A DNA stretch of 5,252 nt, taken from the NCBI GenBank assembly GCA_947472635.1, contig CANJDY010000219.1, positions 1 to 5,252 on the forward strand. The letters run 5' to 3'. Below the pieces are notes generated by a model. It was not told the origin of the DNA and did no database searches. It saw only the letters and a program-made list of their open reading frames with translations. Source of the DNA: Chitinophagaceae bacterium. Its GTDB lineage: Bacteria; Bacteroidota; Bacteroidia; Chitinophagales; Chitinophagaceae. Positions 1 to 5,222 of the stretch are shown in pieces (position 1 is the first letter of the stretch; each line of letters starts with the position of its first letter). The position numbers and the translations under genes were made by a program.

Positions 1-776
1 CTTAGGGCTGCTATTTGTTGCGCTTTTTCAATTGGCACCCCCATTCTTTGGGCTAAAGCTGATTCCACTTCCAAATTCGAAAGCGAAGGGATTTTCACCA
101 ATTGTGTTCTAGATAAGATTGTAGGCAAGATAAGGTCTTCGTTTTCTGCCACCAGCAAGAATAAGGTGTTGGGTGGCGGCTCCTCAATGAGTTTTAATAA
201 TTTGTTGCCGTTTTTGGTGAGGTATTCGGGCATCCAGATGATTAAAATTTTATATTCACTCTCAAAACTTTTCAAACTTATTTTACGGTTAATATCATTG
301 CATTCATCGGAGGTAATATTTCCCTGTCTATTTTCTGCACCTATAAATTGGAGCCAGTCGTACACATTGCCATAGGGCTGGGCGGCTGTAAAGCCTCTCC
401 ATTCGTTGATATAATCCGTACTAATGGGCTTATCGCCTGGCTTTCGGGGTATTACCGGATATGAAAAGTGAATATCGGGATGTATTAGTTGACTGGCTTT
501 GGTACAGGCGCTGCAAACTCCACAAGAGTCTGTAAAATTGGCTATTGGTTGGCTAGCGAGCTCAGGCTCTCCAAAAAGAGAAGGCTCTTCAGATTTTTTT
601 ATTTTACCATTCACCTGTTCACATACAATGTACTGGGCAAATGCTAGTGCCAGTGATAGTGCACCGGATCCTTCCTTGCTTAAAAATAATAATGCATGGC
701 TCAGCCGATTATGCTGTACCATTTGAATCAATTGCTCTTTGATCTCCCTTTGCCCTATACCTTTTTCGAATTGCAC
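1..776 (-). CDS. holB: DNA polymerase III subunit delta' (HolB), 3' end beyond the window
   Basis: This is the clamp-loader delta' subunit, which helps the gamma/tau complex load the beta sliding clamp in the replisome. About 258 codons are visible, against roughly 370-390 for Bacteroidota homologues as I recall them, so the C-terminal collar domain is cut off at the window edge. The N-terminus reads MQFEKGIGQREIK, then NRLSHALLF (23-31) and a P-loop-like SKEGSGAL (33-40) without the Walker lysine, as expected for the non-hydrolysing delta'. Cys52 with Cys85, Cys88 and Cys91 (CGVCSAC) forms the zinc module, with a longer insert before the CxxCxxC than in E. coli. IEEPPPNTLFLL (197-208) and LSRTQ (221-225, the SRC-motif position) complete the AAA+ core. 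The start is GTG at 776. The first ATG, codon 19, would remove conserved N-terminal residues. No Shine-Dalgarno is visible. The gene follows the peroxidase gene, from which a terminator separates it. Confidence 0.93.
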   Translation of the reverse strand, partial: MQFEKGIGQREIKEQLIQMVQHNRLSHALLFLSKEGSGALSLALAFAQYIVCEQVNGKIKKSEEPSLFGEPELASQPIANFTDSCGVCSACTKASQLIHPDIHFSYPVIPRKPGDKPISTDYINEWRGFTAAQPYGNVYDWLQFIGAENRQGNITSDECNDINRKISLKSFESEYKILIIWMPEYLTKNGNKLLKLIEEPPPNTLFLLVAENEDLILPTILSRTQLVKIPSLSNLEVESALAQRMGVPIEKAQQIAAL

Positions 777-791
777 AGCACAAAGTAAAAT

Positions 792-829
792 AAAAAAGAC
801 ATCCAAAGTTTTTTAAACCCTGGATGTCT
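792..829 (-). terminator. Rho-independent terminator after the peroxidase gene
   Basis: AGACATCCA (797-805) and TGGATGTCT (821-829) are perfect 9-bp inverted arms. A smaller GTTT/AAAC pairing (808-811 with 815-818) can form inside the loop. Read on the minus strand, the hairpin starts 20 nt past the peroxidase stop and is followed by a T-run (complement of 792-797). Its end lies only about 15-20 nt before the holB GTG codon. That spacing suggests either a holB promoter overlapping the hairpin or partial read-through. Confidence 0.75.
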
Positions 830-849
830 ATCAAAAATATTTTTTAATT

Positions 850-1422
850 CTATAATTTACTGGTCAATTCTTCACTTAAAGGGGTAACATTGCTGTTAAA
901 TTTCACAATAATCTTCCCATTTTCGTCCAACAAAAATTTATTAAAATTCCATTTTATTTCCGCGTCCAATACGCCATTTTCACTTTTATTGCATAACCAT
1001 TTATAAATAGGAGCCGTGTCCTCTCCTTTTACAGAAATCTTGGCAGCCATTGGAAAACTAACACCGTAATTCTTTTTGCAGAATTCTTTAATCTCAGCAT
1101 TGGAACCTGGTTCCTGTCCGCCAAAATTATTTGCCGGAAATCCAACTATTACCAAACGGTCTTTGTATTTTTTGTAAAGTGCTTCCAGGCCTTCATATTG
1201 AGGAGTATACCCACATTCGGAGGCGGTGTTTACAATCAATATTTTTTTTCCTTTAAAGGCGGCAAAATTGATTCGGCTACCATCGAGTGCGTCCACTGAA
1301 AAGTCGAAGATCGATTTGGCTGCAGGTTGTTGAGGTAAATTGCCTTCCTTGTTGTTTATGGGCGCATTGGTTAACGACATACAAGAAATGAGTACAGTTG
1401 AAATGAGTAATGATTTTAACAT
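850..1422 (-). CDS. gpx: Glutathione peroxidase family protein, probably thioredoxin-dependent and envelope-anchored
   Basis: The product reduces hydrogen peroxide or organic hydroperoxides. It has 190 residues, against about 160 for cytoplasmic family members; the extra length is an N-terminal export signal. MLKSLLISTVLISC ends in a lipobox-like LISC (11-14), so Cys14 could be lipidated. An alternative is signal-peptidase-I cleavage near Ala20. The peroxidatic cysteine is Cys70 in NTASECGYT, where animal enzymes carry selenocysteine. Gln103 (FGGQEPG) and Trp158-Asn159 (KWNF) complete the catalytic tetrad. Cys115 (EFCKK) sits where the resolving cysteine of thioredoxin-type enzymes lies, which favours thioredoxin over glutathione as reductant (inference). 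The usual FPCNQFG is FPANNFG here (96-101), so that cysteine is lost. The gene lies 161 bp downstream of comF and ends before a hairpin terminator. No clear promoter is visible. The family call is very secure; localisation is inferred. Confidence 0.95.
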   Translation of the reverse strand: MLKSLLISTVLISCMSLTNAPINNKEGNLPQQPAAKSIFDFSVDALDGSRINFAAFKGKKILIVNTASECGYTPQYEGLEALYKKYKDRLVIVGFPANNFGGQEPGSNAEIKEFCKKNYGVSFPMAAKISVKGEDTAPIYKWLCNKSENGVLDAEIKWNFNKFLLDENGKIIVKFNSNVTPLSEELTSKL

Positions 1423-1474
1423 GTTGATTGGTATTTTTAACGTGTAACGATTGAAAAAGGATTTTGTTGCTATT

Positions 1475-1519
1475 ACCTGAAAGTACTTCTTTTTTATTAA
1501 GAATATAATTACTTCAGGT
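1475..1519. repeat. Composite inverted repeat between comF and gpx
   Basis: ACCTGAA (1475-1481) and TTCAGGT (1513-1519) are complementary. A nested TTCTT/AAGAA pair (1487-1491 with 1499-1503) can stack inside with a small bulge. It lies about 65 nt past the comF stop and 53 nt before the gpx start codon. There is no T-run on the minus strand after it, so it is a poor intrinsic terminator. It could be a leader structure or an operator for gpx, but nothing in the sequence decides this. Confidence 0.3.
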
Positions 1520-1583
1520 TAAATTATTAAATTGTAACTGGCAGGAGCTGATTGTTTGGGTACTAGCCAACTATACATCCTTT

Positions 1584-2285
1584 CTATTTGGTTGCCATTG
1601 ACAAAGTTGCTACACTTAGCTTCACGTTGGCAGTTTGTATAATTGCCTGCCCGCAGGCTTCCAAGGTAGCGCCGGTGGTGATTACATCATCCACCAATAG
1701 CAGATTTTTATTGAAGAGTATTGTTGGGTTCTTAACAAAAAAACTGTCCGCTACATTTTCCCATCTTTCTCTTCGGTGTTTTTTAGTCTGTGTTTCAGTA
1801 AACCGCTGCCGGATAACATTGTCTACGATTACAGGGATATGCATACTGGCCGATATGCCATCGCAAATTACCGCAGCTTGGTTAAATCCCCTTTTTCTTT
1901 CTTTTTCGGGGTATAGAGGCAGTGGAACCAGGTAATCTAGATTTTTGAACCGGTTACTGTTCAATAAACTGTTGCCCATGAGCTCTCCCAGAAAATAGCC
2001 AATATCTTGGTTGCCTTTGTATTTTAATTGGTGAATCAGGTGTTGGAGGAGCGTTTCTTTGGCAAAATAAAATTCGCTATGGGCTGCAACCAGCGGAATT
2101 CTACCCCAAAATATTTTTTCGATGGGGTTGTTGGCATGTTGGGCAAAATTGGTATGGGGTAAATCGTTGATGCATTGTAAGCAAAGTAGCTGGTGATCGT
2201 TTAATAGGTCTGAGCCACATCCCGTGCAGGTATGAGGGTAGAAAAGATGGAGGGCGTCAAAAAAAATGGATTGCAGGGCTGACAT
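1584..2285 (-). CDS. comF: ComF family protein (zinc finger plus phosphoribosyltransferase fold)
   Basis: Members of this family (ComFC, GntX) are cytoplasmic proteins needed for natural transformation in several bacteria, apparently handling incoming single-stranded DNA. A catalytic phosphoribosyltransferase activity is not established. At 233 residues the length is normal. The N-terminal zinc finger has Cys20/Cys23 (CTGC) and Cys35/Cys38 (CLQC). LVPLPLYPEKERKRGFNQA (119-137) is the family hallmark. Residues 165-178 (TETQTKKHRRERWE) are the next conserved block. LLLVDDVITTGAT (195-207) is the PRPP-binding loop of type I phosphoribosyltransferases with both aspartates kept. The ATG at 2285 gives the expected distance to the zinc finger. 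A GAGGA touches the ATG directly, too close for a standard Shine-Dalgarno. radA lies 141 bp upstream on the same strand, so co-transcription is plausible. Nothing is truncated or unusual. Confidence 0.95.
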   Translation of the reverse strand: MSALQSIFFDALHLFYPHTCTGCGSDLLNDHQLLCLQCINDLPHTNFAQHANNPIEKIFWGRIPLVAAHSEFYFAKETLLQHLIHQLKYKGNQDIGYFLGELMGNSLLNSNRFKNLDYLVPLPLYPEKERKRGFNQAAVICDGISASMHIPVIVDNVIRQRFTETQTKKHRRERWENVADSFFVKNPTILFNKNLLLVDDVITTGATLEACGQAIIQTANVKLSVATLSMATK

Positions 2286-2426
2286 TCCTCAATATATTAC
2301 AAAAAATACTCATTTTTTCACTAAAATTATATTTAAAAGAGTGGAAATGGGCCCACAATGATTTTTTATTGTAGCCTACAACTGCCCTATTAGGATGTCT
2401 TTTTTCTTGTAAAAAAGGGATTTTTT
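2286..2426 (-). other. radA-comF spacer with weak signals
   Basis: Just past the radA stop, on the minus strand, an A-run, TCCC and a T-run (2411-2428) form an all-A:T stem that is at best a poor terminator. TGGGCCCA (2348-2355) is an 8-bp palindrome. TTGTAG/CTACAA (2369-2381) is a tight inverted repeat without a T-run. TATTTTTTG on the minus strand (2308-2300) resembles the Bacteroidota -7 box TAnnTTTG with one extra T and would give a leader of about 10 nt for comF. No convincing -33 TTG is placed with it. None of these is strong alone, so whether comF has its own promoter is open. Confidence 0.3.
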
Positions 2427-3800
2427 TTAAAATAAATACTGGTACAATTCTTCCACTTTGGCAAGTGGCACCACTTCAATATCAAATTTTATTTTGTTCA
2501 GTGATTTGGCATTGTACTTGCTGACAATAATTTTTTTGAATCCTAATTTTTCAGCTTCTGCAATTCGTTGTTCGATACGGTTGACCGCTCTGATTTCTCC
2601 GCTCAATCCCACTTCTCCGGCAAAGCAATAGTGTTGGTTTACGGGAATGTCTTCGTAACTACTCAACAAAGCGCAAACAATTGCCAGATCGATGGAGGGA
2701 TCTTCTACTTTTATACCACCTGCAATATTTACAAATACATCTTTTACTCCAAAATGAAAGCCGCCTCTTTTTTCAAGTACTGCCAGTAAAAGTTGAAGTC
2801 GGCGAAGGTCAAAGCCGCTGACGGTTCGTTGCGGTGTGCCATACACGCTTTGGGTTACCAAAGCCTGTCCTTCTATCAACAATGGCCGCATCCCTTCGAT
2901 GGTTGCAGCAATGGCAATGCCGCTTAATTGTTCTTCCTTTTGGGTAATTAAAATTTCAGAGGGGTTGCTTACAGCACGCATCCCTTCGCTGGTCATTTCG
3001 TAGATACCTAATTCTGATGTGGAACCAAATCTATTTTTGAGCGTCCTCAAAATTCGGTATGCATAATGGCGATCACCTTCAAACTGCAGTACCGTGTCAA
3101 CCATGTGTTCTAAAATTTTTGGACCGGCGATATTTCCGTCCTTGGTAATATGCCCAATTAAAAAAACCGGTGTCTGGGTTTCTTTGGCAAATCGTTGTAG
3201 CTCTGCGGCGCATTCCCTTATCTGGCTTACACTTCCGGGGCCGCTCTCTACAAAAGGGGACTGTAAAGTTTGAATGGAATCGACGATGACCAACTGTGGT
3301 TTCAGTTTTTTTATTTCCTGAAAAATTGTTTGGGTATTGGTTTCTGTTAGTAAATAAAACGAGTCGCTTTTGATGCCGACCCTATCTGCCCGCATTTTGA
3401 TTTGTTGCTCACTTTCTTCGCCACTAATGTACAGTGTTACCACCTCCTTTAGTTGTAATCCAATCTGTAAAAACAGGGTTGATTTGCCGATGCCTGGTTC
3501 ACCTGCTACTAATACGATACTTCCCAATACGATGCCGCCTCCTAGCACACGATTTACTTCCGCATCATTGGTAATGATTCTTTTTTCTTCTGCACTGCTT
3601 ACTTCGTTGATGGAGATGGTTTTTAATTTCCCTATTCCATTATATTCCTTCCACTCATTGTTTTCTTTCTTTTCATTACCCTTTACAATAACCTCTTCTA
3701 CAAATGTATTCCAGTTTTCACAGCCCGGGCATTTTCCGACCCACTTGGCACTTTCGTATCCACAACTCTGACAAAAAAATCCTGACTTTGTTTTACTCAT
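2427..3800 (-). CDS. radA: DNA repair protein RadA/Sms (branch-migration helicase)
   Basis: RadA is a RecA-family ATPase that extends D-loops and drives branch migration in recombinational repair and, in transformable species, in integrating incoming DNA. At 457 residues it matches the usual 450-460. Order: zinc finger Cys10/Cys13/Cys24/Cys27 (CQSC and CPGC); linker; RecA-like core with Walker A GEPGIGKST (100-108) and Walker B LVIVDS (170-175); the RadA signature KNRFG (255-259), which couples ATP hydrolysis to DNA work; and a C-terminal Lon-protease-like domain from about 290 containing EDPSIDLAIV (366-375). That domain is structural in RadA, not a working protease. The ATG at 3800 places the zinc finger at its normal position. 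Nothing is missing. A degenerate 8-bp tandem repeat begins at the base directly upstream of the start codon, so any 5' untranslated region and perhaps the promoter lie within it. comF follows on the same strand. Confidence 0.98.
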   Translation of the reverse strand: MSKTKSGFFCQSCGYESAKWVGKCPGCENWNTFVEEVIVKGNEKKENNEWKEYNGIGKLKTISINEVSSAEEKRIITNDAEVNRVLGGGIVLGSIVLVAGEPGIGKSTLFLQIGLQLKEVVTLYISGEESEQQIKMRADRVGIKSDSFYLLTETNTQTIFQEIKKLKPQLVIVDSIQTLQSPFVESGPGSVSQIRECAAELQRFAKETQTPVFLIGHITKDGNIAGPKILEHMVDTVLQFEGDRHYAYRILRTLKNRFGSTSELGIYEMTSEGMRAVSNPSEILITQKEEQLSGIAIAATIEGMRPLLIEGQALVTQSVYGTPQRTVSGFDLRRLQLLLAVLEKRGGFHFGVKDVFVNIAGGIKVEDPSIDLAIVCALLSSYEDIPVNQHYCFAGEVGLSGEIRAVNRIEQRIAEAEKLGFKKIIVSKYNAKSLNKIKFDIEVVPLAKVEELYQYLF

Positions 3801-3870
3801 ATTGTAAATGTAAATCGTAAAATTCGAAAATTCGAAAATGAGAAAATAGGAAATGCATGAAAATTGAAAA
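3801..3870. repeat. Degenerate 8-bp tandem repeat abutting the radA start
   Basis: On the plus strand successive units read ATTGTAAA (3801), a short TGTAA, ATCGTAAA (3814), ATTCGAAA (3822), ATTCGAAA (3830), ATGAGAAA (3838), ATAGGAAA (3846), a 9-mer TGCATGAAA (3854) and ATTGAAAA (3863). The pattern is AT, two or three variable bases, then AAA. The phase is exact from 3814 to 3853. Two neighbouring units are identical. The array starts at the base next to the radA ATG, so it would form that gene's leader. A 7-of-8 match to the -7 box (TACATTTA on the minus strand, 3812-3805) lies within it. Confidence 0.7.
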
Positions 3871-4037
3871 CTTCAATTTTTTTTTAAAAAGAAAAAGTCA
3901 AAAAATTGGTAGCTAGCAAAATGCAATCAGAAAATTATTTTGATAAATTTTTGGAAACAAAACAGCATGAAAAATGGGTGTAATTAAAAAAAAAGTCAGA
4001 TTTATTTCTTTCTATTGAATGGATAATGAGGCATTGG

Positions 4038-4074
4038 TAAAAAGCAAAAGGGTCAGCATTTCTGCAGACCCTTT
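4038..4074 (-). terminator. Orphan terminator-like hairpin on the minus strand
   Basis: AAAGGGTC (4047-4054) pairs with GACCCTTT (4067-4074). After one A:A mismatch, GCA (4056-4058) pairs with TGC (4063-4065) around a TTTC loop. Read on the minus strand the stem is followed by TTTTGCTTTTT, the layout of an intrinsic terminator. On the plus strand the following sequence is CTTTATACTT, a much weaker tail. No protein gene ends here on the minus strand, so it would end a short unannotated transcript or act as an attenuator in a long radA leader. Confidence 0.5.
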
Positions 4075-4673
4075 ATACTTACTAACCCATTAAATTCTAT
4101 TGCTAAATTACAATTTGCCCCCACATAAAAAAATATATTTTTTAAAATGTTAATAACTTTTCACCTCTAATCAAAGGCGTAAAGAGTCGTTTAAAATGAA
4201 TGTAAATTATTGTTTTACAGTATGTTATGTTGAAATTAACGGATGCTTGAAGGATATTCTCTCCGTTGAAAAATATTAATAATGCACAAATTTAATATGG
4301 TTTATAATACAAACTATTTTATATTTATAACTTATTTAAAGAAAACAAATACGCTGTGGTCAGTGCTAGGAAAATGGGGTTTACACCCTAGATTATTAAG
4401 TAAAAATGGCTAGAAAAAAATGCCTAAGGAATAAAACAGCGATCCGGTGATTTATTATCATCTTGTTGAAGGTTTTTTACCGGAATCCTCCTTATTTAGT
4501 CAACAGCTTTGGCTCCATAAATTGTAAAGGGTTTGCAATCAACGCCATTAATTTTAATCAACTATATATTAATAATTCAATATATGAGTGCGCATTTGTT
4601 CAAATAATTGTCAAAAGCAGCCAAGTGACGGGTTGAATCAAATAAAAATCGTTCTGGCCTTATTGTAGCCTTT

Positions 4674-4700
4674 TTTGGAGGCCTTCTTTGCCTATTTTGG
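4674..4700 (+). promoter_or_regulatory. Possible Bacteroidota-type promoter of the HTH gene
   Basis: TTTG (4674-4677) and TATTTTG (4693-4699) resemble the -33 TTG and -7 TAnnTTTG elements of the Bacteroidota primary sigma factor. The -7 match lacks one T and the 15-nt spacing is shorter than usual. It would give a leader of about 20 nt ending at the ATG at 4724. Three GCCTT copies (4657, 4668, 4681) and a GGCCT/AGGCC inverted pair (4656-4660, 4679-4683) overlap it and might be an operator. Confidence 0.25.
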
Positions 4701-4723
4701 CATAACCCTATAAAAATTGCTCT

Positions 4724-5020
4724 ATGTCTAAATTTGAACCCTTAAACCCCTTATTGCACTCCCAGTTAAGATTGGCCATAATGAGTGTATTGATGCGTGA
4801 CAAGGAAGCGGAGTTTACCTTTTTGAGAAAAGAAGCGAATGCGACTGCAGGAAACCTGAGTGTCCAGATCAATAAACTAAGCGCAGCAGGCTATATTGAA
4901 GTGGTAAAACAGTTCAAACAACACTATCCTCAGACGATCTGTAAAATAACCCCCAGAGGTATCGAGGCATTCGAAATCTATGTAAGGGCACTGATTGCTT
5001 ATGTGAACCCCAATGGGTAA
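4724..5020 (+). CDS. Small winged-helix transcriptional regulator (MarR-like, HTH_34 type)
   Basis: This 98-residue protein is a stand-alone winged helix-turn-helix domain of a kind common in Bacteroidota, probably a dimeric DNA-binding regulator. Helix 1 is LLHSQLRLAIMSVLM (10-24). Helix 2 is FTFLRKEAN (31-39). ATAGNLSVQINKLSAAGYIE (40-59) is the recognition helix and its run into the wing. VVKQFKQHYPQTICKITPRG (60-79) is the beta wing, ending in the family-typical ITPRG. A C-terminal helix, IEAFEIYVRALIAYV (80-94), probably mediates dimerisation. No ligand-binding domain is fused. The length fits the family. The ATG at 4724 is preceded by an A-rich stretch rather than a Shine-Dalgarno, as is usual in the phylum. 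No partner gene is visible nearby, so targets and ligand are unknown. Autoregulation through the GCCTT copies upstream is possible. The stop codon lies inside a downstream 7-bp repeat array, so the last residues (PNG) may derive from repeat DNA. Confidence 0.9.
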   Translation: MSKFEPLNPLLHSQLRLAIMSVLMRDKEAEFTFLRKEANATAGNLSVQINKLSAAGYIEVVKQFKQHYPQTICKITPRGIEAFEIYVRALIAYVNPNG

Positions 5021-5094
5021 TGGTCAATGGTGAATGGTGAATTGTGAATGTTCAGTGATAAATGGATAACTGGATAATTAAAAACTGAAAACTG
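5014..5094 (+). repeat. Degenerate 7-bp tandem repeats starting at the HTH gene stop
   Basis: Units in exact 7-bp phase read TGGGTAA (5014), TGGTCAA (5021), TGGTGAA (5028), TGGTGAA (5035), TTGTGAA (5042), TGTTCAG (5049) and TGATAAA (5056). They are followed by TGGATAAC (5063), TGGATAATT (5071) and two identical AAAACTG units (5081-5094). The first unit contains the TAA stop of the regulator gene. The array is intergenic and shows no spacers or long conserved unit, so it is not a CRISPR. Related TGGATAATT recurs at 5242-5250 at the right edge. Confidence 0.75.
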
Positions 5095-5166
5095 ATAGTG
5101 TGCTGAATGTATTAGCATAATCGTTTAGAAACAGCAAGATGGCCGTGCCATTCACCATTGACCATT
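5019..5166. repeat. Perfect 19-bp inverted repeat around a 110-bp spacer
   Basis: AATGGTCAATGGTGAATGG (5019-5037) is exactly the reverse complement of 5148-5166. The right arm is itself heptamer material in reverse (TTCACCA, TTGACCA, TTCAC). The arms begin within the regulator's TAA codon and end in the TGA of a short minus-strand open frame. The spacer holds a small TGCT/AGCA hairpin (5101-5117) but no coding sequence. It could be a miniature mobile element, a bidirectional transcription barrier between convergent genes, or two independently placed repeat blocks. No target-site duplication is apparent. Confidence 0.7.
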
Positions 5167-5196
5167 CACTCCTTTGTTGCCGTATTCATCCAACCG

Positions 5197-5222
5197 CCGT
5201 CAGGGTTTACAACCGCTGACGG
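5197..5222. repeat. G+C-rich short hairpin near the right edge
   Basis: CCGTCAG (5197-5203) and CTGACGG (5216-5222) form a 7-bp stem with a 12-nt loop. It lies inside two similar 14-mers, AACCGCCGTCAGGG (5192-5205) and AACCGCTGACGGGG (5211-5224). It is clearly richer in G+C than its surroundings and has no T-run, so it is not a typical terminator. It could be a dispersed hairpin element, or coding sequence of a minus-strand gene whose open frame runs from the edge to a TGA at 5168-5166. Confidence 0.5.

Larger units (their letters stand above)
3801..4723. other. Long AT-rich non-coding interval between divergent radA and the HTH gene
   Basis: I see no convincing protein gene in these roughly 920 bases. 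The longest ATG frame I could trace by eye is 38 codons (4297-4413, plus), which is within chance. Besides the 8-bp repeat and the minus-strand terminator-like hairpin listed separately, the interval holds: a 9-bp A:T-rich hairpin with loop AAC and a nine-T run (3860-3885); inverted arms AACGGA/TCCGTT (4238-4243, 4262-4267); CGCTGT/ACAGCG (4352-4357, 4436-4441) enclosing a CTAGG/CCTAG hairpin (4366-4391); TCCGGT/ACCGGA (4443-4448, 4479-4484); and ATATATT/AATATAT (4564-4570, 4579-4585). No tRNA, rRNA or known riboswitch is recognisable. The interval is large for the space between two divergent genes, which leaves room for a small RNA or decayed material. Confidence 0.6.

Noticed and set aside
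166..726. Plus-strand open frames at 166-375 and 499-726
   Set aside because: They lie antisense to the well-supported holB frame and their translations show no family features.
1588..1935. Plus-strand frame of 115 codons
   Set aside because: It is a shadow of comF; the opposite strand encodes the zinc finger and PRPP loop.
2568..2789. Plus-strand frame of 73 codons
   Set aside because: It is antisense to the Lon-like domain of radA.
3370..3771. Plus-strand frame of 133 codons
   Set aside because: It is antisense to the radA zinc finger and ATPase core; the serine- and proline-rich translation is typical of a shadow frame.
3860..3885. A:T-rich hairpin followed by nine T residues on the plus strand
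   Set aside because: It has a terminator shape, but no plus-strand gene precedes it, the stem has only two G:C pairs, and it continues the neighbouring A-rich repeat, so it may be a by-product of composition.
4504..4560. Minus-strand 18-codon frame (MALIANPLQFMEPKLLTK) followed by an AGGAGG
   Set aside because: A leader peptide was considered, but no gene follows on that strand for about 700 bases and the length is well within chance.
4564..4585. AT-rich inverted repeat as replication origin or attachment site
   Set aside because: There are no DnaA boxes, integrase gene or tRNA end nearby; such repeats are common in AT-rich DNA.
3801..5094. CRISPR array
   Set aside because: The repeats are 7-8 bp, degenerate and without spacers, and no cas genes are present.
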